DNA of 64,000 nt, taken from contig CALNVZ010003435.1 of NCBI GenBank assembly GCA_940671915.1, forward strand, positions 3,243,525-3,307,524, written 5' to 3'. Of the stretch, positions 1 to 12,474 are shown piece after piece. Under the pieces are notes generated by a model. That model made no database searches. It was not told the origin of the DNA and saw only the letters and a program-made list of their open reading frames with translations. Within the stretch, counting starts at the first letter, position 1, and each line of letters begins with the position of its first letter. The position numbers and the translations under genes were made by a program. The DNA comes from Paracentrotus lividus. Its lineage: Eukaryota > Echinodermata > Echinoidea > Camarodonta > Echinidae.

Positions 1-86
1 GGAATAATCACAAATCGGGGGAAAAAACAAACATATTTAAAGACATTACCATGATTTCTTGTTCAGTTAATCAACTAACTGAGGTA

Positions 87-357
87 GATTTTTACGTGAC
101 GGACTCCGTTGTATGGAGGCAGCCATATTGAATGAAAAAGTACATGTGCGCGCGCATTCACGGTGCGTACCGTATAGCGTAGCCAGCAAGCACCCGGCCA
201 CGCGGCACAGTCAGTTGTATTGTGCATGCACAGCGACTTCCGATGGATTTTAATTTTGCAGGCAATCTAGCGCCATCTATCGGCGAAATAGCGCTACTTG
301 TTTAGGTTTTCATTCAATATGGCAGCCTCCTACAACGGAGTCTGTCGCATAAAAATC
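87..357. mobile_element. MITE with about 48-bp terminal inverted repeats
   Basis: The ends are inverted copies: GATTTTTACGTGACGGACTC at 87 and, read from the other strand, GATTTTTATGCGACAGACTC ending at 357. The match continues inward through the shared block GCCATATTGAATGAAA. No transposase is present. I could not fix a target duplication because flank and element merge at GATTTTT. Confidence 0.75.
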
Positions 358-486
358 TTTTGTTTCGGCCTAGATCTATCTTTACTTCGCCTGCCTTGTT
401 GCTTCTCACATAAAAAAAAGATAAGACTCTACTTACAATTGAAATACTTTATTAATTTGTCGATTAATTTCGTAATTATTTTTTTA

Positions 487-526
<40 letters not shown>

Positions 527-715
527 AAGGGTCCAGATTTGGGGGTGCGGTTTTAATACACGAGTGCGGCTTATACACCGTGAATTACGGTATTTTTTTT
601 TTTGATAATATAATCATACATTTATATGGCGCTTAATACGGTTGTTTCTAAGCGCACTGGTGGTCGGGCTAACTTAGTTTAAATACCATTAACTCTAGAA
701 GAAGGAAAAAAAAAA

Positions 716-1097
716 TTGATGGATACAAATACTTGCCATCCCCTTTCATTGAAAATATACACAGGAGCTAAGGACAATTTCAACCCAAAATTGCAAAAAA
801 AAAGCCATGTGAAATAATTTTAATAAATAAATAAATAAATAATAAACCTCCCCTGTCAATAGAGTTTAGGTGAAGCATTATTTTTTTTTTATATCTACCT
901 AATACAGTCATGATAATTGATAAACAGCACAAGAAAATTATTTTTTCCTGCGTTCTTCCCCTCATTTCCATTGGACCTTTAGCTGAGAAGTATTCCCTGT
1001 TAACATTACACCTTAATCAATGAGCAGCATGGTAATAGATCTCAAAGACTGTTCACTAACAGACAAGCTAGCTAACCAACCAATGCCACAGAAAATG
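716..1097. repeat. Direct duplication, copy A
   Basis: This block is repeated in the same orientation at 1293-1687. Both copies start TTGATGGATACAAATA and end at CAATGCCACAGA. The first half has diverged with indels, but 971-1091 differs from 1561-1681 at only two positions. Confidence 0.8.
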
Positions 1098-1292
1098 TAC
1101 ATCAACAAGTATAAGTTAACACAATGAAATATTTTTAACTTACAAGCCCTAATTTTCAGTAAAACTCTTGCATTCTGAGATTTTGTGCATCACTAAAAGT
1201 TATTTTCATTGTAAAAACGACCTTGTTGAATTATAGCAGCTTTAAAAAGAACTTAAGGAGACAGAATGACCTTGGAAACTGTCTGTTTTTCT

Positions 1293-1687
1293 TTGATGGA
1301 TACAAATATTTGCCATCCCCTTCCAGTGAAAATTATACACAGAAGCTCAAGACAATTTCAACCCCAAATTGCCAAAAAGAGCCTAATGAAATTATGAAAA
1401 TAAATAAATTAGAAAACAAATCCCCTGTAAATACTTAATGTTTATCATAGAGTTTAGGCGAAGCATAATTTATTTATATATGTTTTTTTTTTAACAGCCA
1501 TGATTAATAAGTTGCCCAAAAAAATTACTATTTTTTTCCTGCATTCTTCCCCTCATCTCATTGGACCATTAGCTGAGAAGTATTCCCTGTTAACATTACA
1601 CCTTAATCAATGAGCAGCATGGTAATAGATCTCAAGGACTGTTCACTAACAGACAAGCTAGCTAACCAACCAATGCCACAGATAATG
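1293..1687. repeat. Direct duplication, copy B
   Basis: Second copy of the 716-1097 block, separated from it by about 195 bp of unrelated sequence. On the minus strand both copies keep the same 24-codon open frame ending in TAA; the single difference inside that frame is synonymous. I could not link that frame to any gene. Confidence 0.8.
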
Positions 1688-2784
1688 GAAATCTAGAGTA
1701 CACCCAGTCACACAAGCAACACTTGACATCACTCCTATAATGGATAGAACATAACTGTAAATTGTAGGTCTTCAGAAGATTTAGGGTTGGTGTGGTTGAC
1801 TGACTGAGGCAATACCCACAAAAGCTTTCTACACCTAGAAGTAAGTATCCAGGTGACATATTCTGTTCTGTGTGGCTCATGTTACAATGAAGATGGTAGG
1901 TAGTGTTTCTCTTTGAGTTGCATTGAGTTTTCATTTTGAGAGAAACTGGATAAAAGCAATTCCATACACGTACAAAGCAGTACAGTACTAATTTGGGAAA
2001 AAGAAGGCAAAATATCAAACCTAAAGGCTCTTTGTAAAAATGATCTCTTCTCACATAGATGGCACCTGTATCCCTATAAAGGCCATGTTATATCATAGGG
2101 GATAACAAGGTACCATAACAACATTTTTGCACAATGGCGGAAACTCACTAGCATCTATTTTGATGTAAAGCAGCACTTAAAACTAAGAAAATATTTTTTC
2201 ATGTTCATTTTTATCTATTTAGCATGAATGAATTTTTCTTTTCTTGCTTGAATACCCTGTAAAATGATAAACGAATACTGACTATTGTTCAAACCAGGTC
2301 AATCAAATTGTCAAGTTATATTTAAAGATGGCTCAGTGCACACACAATCAGACAACACAGTTCAGAAGAAAAGTACATGCATTGTACATATATGGACAGC
2401 GCAAAAAATTGATCAAATTATGGTGAGCAAAATGCAACCACTGTAAACAACTAGTTTTGCTAGTTTAGATAACAACTGGTCCATGGACCTTATGCTCACC
2501 AGAGCAAATGAAATCATGTGCTTGCATTGGATGGATGGCGGAATTTTGTAGACATCTATATCATTAACAACTGCCCCTTTTTAAAAAGGGGCAATATAAT
2601 TTTAAAAGGAAATATGGTTTGTCCCATTTACCTGTTTATTACAGGAAGTACAGATTTTTTTTTTTATAGTCAATGTGTTAAAAAAGGAGGAAGACCAAAA
2701 TGCATAATGGATAACACATGATGGATGCTCATAGTAGCTAAAATAGCTGGGGGGGAAATGATTAGAGGAAAATGTCACACTTAC

Positions 2785-2860
2785 CGTAAATAAGACAAAA
2801 TATTTTTGATTTGATTCTCCAACACAGTTATTCACCCACGGACAATGATGATCCATTTTT
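2785..2860 (-). CDS. ZDHHC3/7-like: ZDHHC3/7-like palmitoyltransferase, DHHC catalytic exon
   Basis: This 76-bp exon encodes the catalytic core of a zinc-finger DHHC S-acyltransferase, which moves palmitate to cysteines of membrane proteins, usually at the Golgi for this subfamily. The visible motif is [13 protein letters not shown], followed by QKYFVLFT, which enters the next membrane helix. The boundaries are a clean acceptor (TTCAACAG) and donor (GTAAGTG) on the minus strand. It joins exon 5708-5853: the two leftover A bases there complete a Lys codon, giving IKKMDHHC with no frame break. In-frame reading past the donor is intron. A Ser replaces Asn in the usual GENNQKY block. The downstream exons, with the last two membrane helices and the TTxE region, are not seen. 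ZDHHC3 and ZDHHC7 cannot be separated from this exon alone. Confidence 0.95.
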
Positions 2861-3889
2861 CTGTTGAATAATTAGAGACAAAAATAGGACATACATGGTT
2901 AATGCATCACCTTTTTCCTTTGACACCAACTACAGATTTGAAATGTTAACATCATGCTCTGTACGAAAACCAAAATTAAGAAAACAAAATTTAAGGGACT
3001 TACTCAAACTGTACTGCAAATCCTCATTTAAAAAAATGTTGACAATATTTTAACAATATCATGAAAAAAATATGTAATTAAATGTGGTTCTTCATTTGAA
3101 ATCTGTCATATTTTTTATTCAATTAAAGCCTAAAAACTTAACACACTTTTTCTTTAAGAGAAATTTATTTCATTAATTTAAATTACAACTTTATAAATTG
3201 GCAATAGAAATGAGGATACAACGATTGAAATTTGGTATATCCAAGGAAAATTCCTTTATATAATTTCACACAAAAATATATATATTTATTATAATATAAA
3301 CAACTCTAAATACATCTTTTTTATTGATAATGTATAGGGAAAGATACATTTTCATTACAAGACATACTTTCTGAGACAAGAAAGAATCCTTTGTCGAATT
3401 ATTGTTGAGGAAAATTAGAAATGATTGTGAGCATGATTCATGCGCTCTTTCCTCTTCCTTTCCGATGCATTCCCAATCAGAGGAAAGAGCATTTCAATCA
3501 CTGTCATGTTCCTATATAAATCTAATTCATCTACATCATTTTTGAAATTCAATGTGAGTTTGTTTATGATTCTTATTGAAAGTAAGTAAAGTGCATGACT
3601 ACTGCATTCCCATATATAGAATTTTGAATTGAATCATTCTCTTTGTATCTTCTTACTCTTTTATTGTATTACATATTTTGGGGAGCCTGTGATAATTATC
3701 AGTCTCACGTGTTTAGAAAACCCCTGCCCATATTTATGATCCCAATCAAGTGGAGTAATACTATTTTCGTTTCTTTTCTTCTTTGGTTGCTATCTCTTGC
3801 GTTTGTTTTGATGTGCAAATGAACCATTAGGTCTTATATCTTTATGTGTAAATACCTATTCTTATTCAATGTAAAAATATGGTAAATCA

Positions 3890-4030
3890 TTTCATTTTTA
3901 AAGCTGTTATTATTCATGCAATGTATAATCAAATGTATTCTTGAAATGATTGTAAATATGCACAATTCAGCCTTTGGCTGCGAAGCATTGTTCAAATAAA
4001 GACCATTATTGAGTTGAATTGAATTGAATT
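3890..4030 (+). mobile_element. 3' end of a LINE-type element
   Basis: The block 3965-4030 reads ATTCAGCCTTTGGCTGCGAA, then an AATAAA-like signal and a GAATT tail repeat. The same pattern (ATTCAGC, a short GC hairpin, CTGCGA, AATAAACCATT) appears on the other strand at 38040-38245 and 50075-50280, where it can be linked to LINE coding sequence. The 5' limit is uncertain. Confidence 0.6.
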
Positions 4031-4235
4031 ATACAAACAGATAATAATTTATTGAAGTTATATTGTAGAAACAAAAAGAGCAGATTAGAGCTAAAATCAA
4101 GTGTAAATGTTGCTATTATTTTAGGATTGCTGAAGACACATGTAATATTCTATGTTTATTGAGAGTCAATAAAAATCAAGGACGGGTCTTTTGAAAGTAC
4201 TTAACAAATAATTTGCCATTTTTACGTTGACAACA

Positions 4236-4338
<103 letters not shown>

Positions 4339-5285
4339 GCATCTTTCATTAAATTGAGGGTGCCAGATATGTGTGAAAAGACACACACCTCATGTTTGTT
4401 TAGTTGATCTTGCTCAAAATTTCATGAAGTGAATTAAGGAAAGTTTATGTTCATGTTCCTTTTGATTCTTTCATGTTCATACAAGAGTGTTTGTTTACCA
4501 CAACATGAAGAGTGTTGCAAACAAAGTGGCAATCTCCTGATCAAAGGGTGTAGAATTACCTTTGCTGGATTACAACTAAACCAAAAAATTTCCTGAGGGA
4601 AAAAAGGTAGAAGAGTGTGTTATTGACTTGTAAAAGGATCTGGAAAAGATGGAAACATATCTGACTAAACACACTTCATGACTACATCGATAGAAGATAG
4701 AAACGGATCTGGGCTAGGCACACTCGATGGCTATCAACGTTTGAGAGTTAGGTTTCACAGGGCTTCTTGGAGAGTCAGGGATCTAGCCAGTGTACCGACT
4801 TTGATGGATTGAATGTCAATAAGTGATCAGGAATAAACTACTTGTAGGAAAATATAAGAAAGGATCAAAAACAGAAAGTGCGCTTGAATATGTTGGTGAA
4901 AGTACATGTAAGGTCTCATTGCAATATTTGGAAAATGTAAAATATTTTAGTATGTCTCTTTGTCTATTTCTTGCTACATTTAACTAAAGCGTGTTATCTT
5001 CTACATTCTAAGGATCTGGCCAAAAGATTGGTCAAAATATCTTCACATGATAAATGTTAGTGATATGGACAGTCAATCACCCAAGCAGAAAGGTGCATTG
5101 CAATGTCTAGATAGTTTTACCTATAACCATTCCCTTCTGTGCAAAAAAATATATATTCCCCAAACCATGAAGGTCATGACATACGCGGCAGTTAACCTGT
5201 TGGAGACGAGCACATTTGGCTACAACATACATTTCCTTTAGACCTCAACCCAATTTATTCAGGCTCAGTCCTCAATGGGTTAAAC

Positions 5286-5600
5286 CAGAGTGGGTAGATA
5301 GAGAGAGTGGCGACAACGGAAGTCGTCTCTGATTGGTCAGTTTTTCATGGGGCTCGAAATGGAACTATTTTGCAATCAGTTGATGCCCTCAACAGCTGTT
5401 TAAGTGCCAATGGAACTTTTTTTGCAACCAGCTGATGTGTTTTAATTGTACGCAGCCAGGATGCGCGGTCAGGATGCGTCTTCACATAATTGCGCAATGA
5501 TCACAAAAATAGTTCCTCTCAGCTCCCCATGTTTGACCTTTGACTGTGTGCACCTAGTTTTGGGTACGCGTGTCGTCACTCTCTCTATCTACCCACTCTG
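5286..5600. mobile_element. hAT-type MITE with 8-bp target duplication
   Basis: The element begins CAGAGTGGGTAGATAGAGAG and ends with the reverse complement of that sequence. It is flanked on both sides by the 8-bp duplication GGTTAAAC (5278-5285 and 5601-5608). An 8-bp duplication and CAG-type ends are typical of the hAT superfamily. The 315-bp interior has no transposase. Confidence 0.85.
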
Positions 5601-5707
5601 GGTTAAACTATTAAACTATTAAACTTTGTTGCTACAGGAACCAAGTAATTTTTTATGGGAATCACAGAAGTCAAAAGCCAAAGGGTTAACATGTCATATG
5701 TACTTAC

Positions 5708-5853
5708 TTGATACATCGTTGACATATGCTACAATGGTGTGCCCTCTCAGGTTTGATACTGATACATTTTGGACACCTGTAGACGACCTGGCCGACCTTT
5801 AACCCTAGTGTGCTGAGGTGTTCTTTGGTTGCATTGCCCAGTGGTACTGCACC
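5708..5853 (-). CDS. ZDHHC3/7-like: ZDHHC3/7-like palmitoyltransferase, cysteine-rich zinc-finger exon
   Basis: This 146-bp exon encodes the region just before the DHHC motif. It opens with [13 protein letters not shown], the linker after the second membrane helix, and ends with the zinc-binding series CPKC and [14 protein letters not shown]. Cys and His at these positions hold two zinc ions in the DHHC cysteine-rich domain. The acceptor is TTTCTAG and the donor GTAAGTA. It follows exon 34410-34595 in phase 0 (LTDP then GAVP, as in vertebrate ZDHHC3 and ZDHHC7) and leaves two bases that complete a codon in exon 2785-2860. No zinc ligand is missing. The upstream intron of 28.6 kb is the largest in the gene. 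The family assignment is firm; the choice between ZDHHC3 and ZDHHC7 is open, and one ancestral gene may stand for both. Confidence 0.96.
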
Positions 5854-6750
5854 CTAGAAAGGTTCAAGAGAGAACAAAATAAACGTGAATTTAATTTGTT
5901 CCATAAAAATCAAATCTGCCACAATTGAAATGAAAGTTGCTGTCAAACAGTTACACAGTGTGCACATGTATTGCCAAACACTATAATCAGCCCTTTTTGT
6001 CGCCTTAAAATTGTTATTTCAGCTACCAAAATGAGGGACAGATGTAAGCTTAGTAAAAAAGATAAATAATAATATCATTCAAATACAGCATATTTTTGTG
6101 TTGTCACAAGGACATAAAAGATGCTCTTCCCCATCAAATACATGTACTTAAGAGCTTTTCTACTGTATATGAAAGGGAATCATTTTATTTCTCAAATTTG
6201 ATGAACACTTTTGGTTGATAAGAAAGAACTTCCAAAAGTACATACAGTTCTATGCAAGAAAAAAGTTGCTTTGCGCAAAAGAAACTTTTTGTAGAAATCA
6301 TACAAAACTGCATACAGGAAACAATTATTCACTGATTGAATGATTACCCAATCCAATTCATTTACGACCCAAGACCAATCTAAAACAGAGGTTCATTGAC
6401 ATAATATGAGGAAGAAAGACATCTATTCCCATTATTCTGTAATCAATACTGAAACCATATAACAAACAAATGGAGCACAAATTGGCTTTTCCTAGATACA
6501 TCATGACAAGGAATCTCCAGCCATGTTTTCTTGCTTACATCTGAAAAGAGCAATTTGACCTTTTAGCGCAACTTTCTAGCCTTTCTCCGTTCTTTTCTTA
6601 CCAATCACATGACCTACTTTCTGAGTTTTGCTCCAAGAACCACAAACATTACGAATCTAGGACACTATACCTCATGCACTTTTTTTCATTTATAAAAACC
6701 AATGTCTAAGATAGATTATATACCCCCCCCCCCCCACCTGCCTTTATTGA

Positions 6751-6960
6751 TCAGTAGAGCAATTGAATTTCATCTTCGCAGATGTTCAACCGAGACATGC
6801 CACCGTCGTCGTTCGGAGAGAAAAATAGAGTCTGACATTCGGTACCTGGATTTCCGTCCTTTCTGCTCCCAAATGTAATAGGCCTGTAAATGTCACAACG
6901 TTCTTTGAACTCTGAGTCGTCAGTCATAAGCACTGACCTTTTGTATGTCATTTCATACAG
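6751..6960 (-). CDS. Possible terminal exon of an unrecognised gene
   Basis: On the minus strand an acceptor-like CTGAAAATAG precedes 69 codons ending in TGA at 6751. The reading starts LYEMTYKRSVLMTDD, has three cysteines (RCDIY, TECQTL, NICEDE) and ends EIQLLY. Balanced base use with several CpGs and acidic, non-repetitive protein sequence set it apart from its AT-rich surroundings and suggest real coding. A perfect AATAAA (6743-6748) follows the stop by only two bases, which would make a very short 3' UTR; downstream is a G-run on this strand. The first Met is internal, so this would be the last exon of a gene whose other exons I cannot find, either nested in the ZDHHC intron or an alternative ZDHHC end. 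I do not recognise the family. Confidence 0.4.
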   Translation of the reverse strand: MYEMTYKRSVLMTDDSEFKERCDIYRPITFGSRKDGNPGTECQTLFFSPNDDGGMSRLNICEDEIQLLY

Positions 6961-8556
6961 CTATTTTCAGAAAGAGTACGTTTCTTGTGATCATCTTTTT
7001 ATTAACAAACTTTGATGTACTTTTGAGGACTCTCTCTTAAAAGAAGCTCACAAGGTTTTACATATTTTTTTTTTATCACTTTATTTTCTTTAGAATTATT
7101 TGTTACTAGTACAATGTACATGTTGGAGTTAATAAAAAAAAAAGTATACTTCTCTTATACATCTCTGCAGGTCTTATTAAATTTGTATTACTTGAACAGT
7201 GTACCAAAAAAAATCATCTCTTCTCTATCTGCTCTCTTGTATTTTAATCATATTGTGACCGTTAGCTACATAGCAAGCATTGCTATGGCAACCTAAATAC
7301 TTGGACGTGACTATTGGACGACAACTTTATAATTAGCCTGGCTTTAAATCTTAACTGATTTATACTGGCTCTGGTATTTCCTCGATGTCCTGTCATTAAA
7401 ATAAAACTTTAAATTTGGCTTCTTCATCAATCTTTTGGGATTAATGAGGGTCTAGCTTATTTCATAATGACTTGCAACTCATTTCATATTCTTGATTGTA
7501 TTCATGACATCATTTTACACTGATCTGTATTCATTCTTAAATTCTTAAAGCAAAACAAAACAAAAGCTGGTCTTGTCTTAACTTACATTTATATTTTAAA
7601 TAATCTTATGTTAATTTAATATTATATTTATATGTTTCTTGTACTGCGAACCTCTAGGGAGAACAGAGCCATTGTATTAATGGTTCTGAATAGAGTATCT
7701 GTATTATGTCATATTATATTGTATCATGTATCATGTTTGATTTTTATACAGATATAAAACCATACCATACCATCTTATCAGTGATTCTAATAATGATATG
7801 TAAGCAAAATGGGTAAGCTTGCTTTACAATTCTCTTCCAAGTTTTAAAATGATAATGCACTTCATACAATGTTCAGGATTTTAAACGCCTTTGACTCTCT
7901 TTCTTCTCAATAATATACATACGTTCTTCTCTTTCCAATTCTTTATTTCCAGAATATTGATTATAAAAAAAGCCATCCATTTATCATATATATTAAGCAA
8001 GAAAACGGAACTCCGAGTACACGGTACAGAGACTATTATTCTGAGCTTTAAATGTCACGTTTCTGTGATGCGTAGCGGGTCATATTTATTCAGGATGTGT
8101 AACCTTGAATACTGACCAACACGCTTCAAATAAACAACAGCTACTTAATTGACCTTTATGAAATCTGTCCCTCCGGAAATATAATAGCAGTTAATATGGT
8201 CCCTAAACACGCAGATGGAATCCATGAATAAAATTGTAGGGTATCTGTACTTTGGGGGATCAAATTTCTGAATAGGAGAATCACAATTTGGAACAATTTG
8301 AAAAATATTCCTTATATAAGCTGAAAAGTCTCATGGACACATATCATGTAAATTTGATACTACATTTATTTGTGCAGTATAAATGGTATTTTTATTCCAA
8401 TGTGTATTTTTTATGTACTTTAAAACTAGTAAAAGCTCTAATATAGTAATCATTCAAAGTAAGATCATTTTCTAATCCACCTATCCATTTTATCCTTCTT
8501 ATTTTTTTATATACAAAAAAGCAGTGAGAACCTGATTTTTTAACTAAACACAACAC

Positions 8557-10502
8557 AAAAAGAAAGTTCCCCCTCTTTCAGATATGAATCCTTTTTTTTT
8601 TTAACTAGGAGGATTTGAAAAAAACCGAATTATATGTCCATGTAGTGAATTTAATTAGCTACCACGGATGCGAATTTTAGGAAAAATCATCCAGTCATGC
8701 TTCTGTGATTGATGGTTGAATGCAAAAATGTCATTTTTTGAAGTTCACAAGCCTAAAATCACAACTTTGATTCAATGATATCGGACCCATTTCAGAATGT
8801 ACATGTATGCAAAACATGCTTCCCAACATGCGGAAAGGAAATTTGCGTCAAATTTCACGGTTGAGTGAGCATGCACCAAAAATTGCCAAAACTGTGATTT
8901 TTACTTTTTTGCCATGGTATATTTGATCAAATATGATGAAATTCCTGTTTTGGAAGTGTATGCAACCAATATCACTTCCTTAACGGTTGAATGAACCCAT
9001 CCAACAACCAAAAAATAGGCCATTTTAGAATTACGAAGAGGTATTTCAGTAATTTACTGCACTAAAAATAATCTCCCTGACATTTTTTTTGGTGTTTATA
9101 TTCTTTAGGCACGTGTCAATGATCCCATGGCATTTATTTACAAATTCATGCTTCAATGCTTCAACGTGCGACTAGAAAACCTATTTTGTCATGTATGGAA
9201 TAAAATTTGAATTTTCACTTCGATTAAACAGCACGATTGTTTTGGTGGAGTACCTCAGAATTTATTTTCACAAAAATCCAGATGTTTTATGCCTCACTGG
9301 GCACAAGATACAAGAAAATCATGCAAATGAGAAGAAAGTTTAGGGCTCCTTCACAGTTCAGTGACCTACCGGATAAGCAATTTGAATCAAGATTATGTTA
9401 GTTGGTGACAACCTTAAGCTGTGTGTCAAGTTTCATGGAATAACTCATGGTAGAATTAACAATAATCATCAATGAATTTAGGCCGAATTTCACAATTGTC
9501 AGATAATAATTGCCTCCCCCATTGACTTTGTGTACAGAGGTTTAGCACAAAGTGAAATTTGGCTTATTTTCATCGTTAATTTTTGTCCATTTGACTTCGA
9601 GTTATTCCATGAAACTTGACACACAGCTTAAGGTGGTCACCAACTAACATAATCTTGATTCAAATTGCTTATCTGGTAAGTCACTGAACCATGACAGAGC
9701 CCTAAACTTTCTTCTCATTTGCATGATTTTAGTGTATCTTGTGCCTAGTGAGGCGTGAAAAATCAGGATTTAAAAAAAAATTAAATTCCAAGGTACTCCC
9801 AAAAAACAATCGTGCTGTTTAATCAAAGTAAAAATTCAAATTTTAGTGCATACATGACAAATAGGTTTTCTAGTCGCACGTGCTCATTGAAGCATGAATT
9901 TTTAAACAAGTGCCATAGGATCATTGACACATGTCCAAAGGTTCTAAACATAACCCCAAAAATGTTATTGAGATGATTTTTAGTGCCTAAAATTACTGCA
10001 ATGCCTGATCATTATTCAAATATGGCCTTTTTTTTTTTTTTTTTTTTATGTGTTCATTCAACCGTGAATTATTAGCAAAAGTTGAAATAAACTTCCAAAA
10101 CAGGGATTCAATCATATTTGATCGAATATACCATGTAAAATTCACAAAAAAATGCAGTTTTTGCAATTTTAACCCAGTGCTCACTCAAACGTGAAATTTT
10201 ACCATGAACTCATTTTGTATGTTAGGGCACACATGTGGCATCTTTTTTGACAAGCATGATGTTAAATTGTTTTAATATTGTTCCGAAAGCATTAATCAAA
10301 GTTGTGATGATCGCTTGTGAACTTCAAAAAATGACATTTTTGCATTCAACCATTACTCACTGAAGCATGACATGATGATTCTTCTTAAAAATCGGTCACC
10401 TGGTAGCTAATAAAATTACCTACACGGACATATAATTAGATTTTTTCAATTCCTCCTGGTTCAAAAATTATTGATATCTGAAACAGGGGGAACTTACTTT
10501 TT
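8557..10502. mobile_element. 1.95-kb foldback (inverted-repeat) element
   Basis: The left arm (8557-9494) and right arm (about 9553-10502) are inverted copies. Matching landmarks are AGTTCCCCCT outside, TTGAATGCAAAAATGTCATT in the middle and GAATTTCAC near the centre, with a spacer of about 58 bp. Each arm contains degenerate repeats about 125-150 bp long that start near CGGTTGAATG (8708, 8859, 8984). No transposase and no clear target duplication are visible. Superfamily is unknown. Confidence 0.85.
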
Positions 10503-10513
10503 GTAAGGCTCTA

Positions 10514-11845
10514 CAGGGTGTATCAATAAAAACGGGACAGTTTTGAAAAGTCTGTCAAAATTTCAATTCAAATCATAATGTCTATATTTTGATGTTAATA
10601 GATGCTCAGAAGTCTTATCTTTCAAATGCCATTTAAAGTATTAAGTTTTGTTCATGCTTGAGCGCACATAGAGCGTTTTTGTCGGGGGCTCAAAAAAAGG
10701 CTTGCCCACAAAATGGAAGAAAATGAGAAGTACTATCATCAGACTTCTTGCTAATCCGCATACTTACTCTTAACCTTTTTATTATCTTTGCCATTATTTT
10801 CGAATTATACTTTCAAAATTCATTTGCAAAGCTATTTATTTACTTGAATTGTTTGTTTGTTTGGTTTTTTTTTGTGTTTTTTTTTTCACATGTTAACGTT
10901 ATCTTTTAGCATTGAATATTCCTTCAAACTAAAAAAAAAAAAAAAAAATATGTTGTGAACCCAAGAAAGGGTATTTGGTTGGTTGGTTGATTGTTTGATT
11001 GATTGATTGCTTTGTTTGTTCTTTTGTTTGATTGATGGATGGATTTATTAATTGGTCGATTGATCAAATGAAGAATTGATAGATTGACCATTTTGAATGA
11101 TTGATCGTTTGATTAATTCACTGTTTCTTTGAATGATCGATCGATTGATCGATTACTTTTTGATTGTTCAAATGATTGATTTAATCGTTCGAAGAATCAT
11201 AGGAAATCGACTCAAAGACTAACATAATCATTGATCAGTGTAAAGTAACAATCAATCCGAATTGGAGTACCTGATTCAGAATAATGATTCAGAATAAATA
11301 ATACCCTTTGAATTTAACGATTTTTTTTTTTCTTTTTCTTTTCTGAACCTCCGACAAAAACTTTCCGTGTTCGCTCAAGCATGAACGAAACAAACAAAGC
11401 AATCAATCAATTAAACAACCAACCAAATCCCCTTTCTTGGGTTGACAAAAAAAAATCTTTAAGTTTGAAGGAATATTTATTGCAAAAATGAAAACAAAAC
11501 AATTAAAGAAAAATAAATAAACCCAACTTTGTAAATGAATTTCAAATCATAATTCGAAAATAATGGCAAAGAAGAAGAAAAAGTTTAGAGGAAGACTGCT
11601 GATTAGCAAGAAGTCTGATGATCACATTTTTAATTTTTTTTCCGTTTTGTGCGCAAGCCTTTTTTTGAGCCCCCGACAAAAATGTTCTTTGTGTGCTCAA
11701 GCATGAACGAAACTTGTTTTTTTTTAATTGCATTTGAAAGATAAGACTTTAGAGCATCTATTAACATAAAAATATAGACACCATAATTTGAAACAAAATT
11801 TTGACAGACTTTTCAAAACTGTCCCGTTTTTATTGAGACGCACTG
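10514..11845. mobile_element. Tc1/mariner-type foldback element with TA target duplication
   Basis: It begins CAGGGTGTATCAATAAAAAC and ends with an inverted match (GTTTTTATTGAGACGCACTG), bounded by TA at 10512-10513 and 11846-11847. The arms extend inward for several hundred bases with shared blocks such as GAGCCCCCGACAAAAA. The loop region around 10970-11330 is rich in GATT and ATTG repeats. TA duplications and CAG ends fit Tc1/mariner. It sits only 11 bp from the preceding foldback. Confidence 0.85.
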
Positions 11846-12474
11846 TATATTGCGCACATGTCAGGTGTACATGTTAAGGTATTCATTGGTTCATACACAT
11901 TTTGTCGCATGCATCACAAACCGTTCTCTTTGAAACATTTATTTGAAACAGAGACGACGGTTCGTGGTGCTTGCGATGATTTAATACATGCACTAGCACC
12001 TCAATCATTTTGCATTTAATGGAAATGGTGTAGAGAGGTTGGCCAGCATTATTAGTATTATTATTATTATTATTATGATATCATTTCATTAGTCTTCCCC
12101 CTTTGACATCCCAACCAGAACTCTCCACTAATTAATTTCTAGACTTCTTCAAGCTTCATAGGTTTCAATGAGGATCTGTTATTTTAAAATGACCTTGAAA
12201 TCATCAGCCCTCAATTTGTAGGCTCACAAACTAAGTGCACTTTAATTCACTTTATGAGCTCTTAACATTAATGAGGAAAGGGAGTTTGCTATAAATTTAT
12301 CTTCAATGTTTTTAGGAACTGCATATTTCATACTGAGAGTAAATTCCTTCTCTGTGACAAATTGAGTGAACATATTTTGACTTTGTCTTATATTTTAATA
12401 AGTGAAAATTGGGAAGAAAGTGCTAAAATATTTTGATTCCCAAATAAATATTTGATTTAATACCAGTTTGTTAC

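Larger units (their letters stand above)
1..2784 (-). other. Left-edge non-coding stretch, probably ZDHHC intron
   Basis: This stretch lies 3' of the DHHC exon of the minus-strand palmitoyltransferase gene. I searched it for the next ZDHHC3/7 exons (third and fourth membrane helices, TTxE motif) and recognised none, so they probably lie beyond the left edge. It holds a MITE at 87-357, a T-run near 489-524, a TAAA microsatellite near 822-842, a two-copy direct duplication (716-1097, 1293-1687) and a perfect 22-bp palindrome at 2572-2593 (TGCCCCTTTTT and its complement). Confidence 0.5.

Noticed and set aside
1662..2054. 130-codon minus-strand frame as the ZDHHC C-terminus
   Set aside because: It lacks the membrane helices and motifs expected after the DHHC exon and overlaps the duplicated block.
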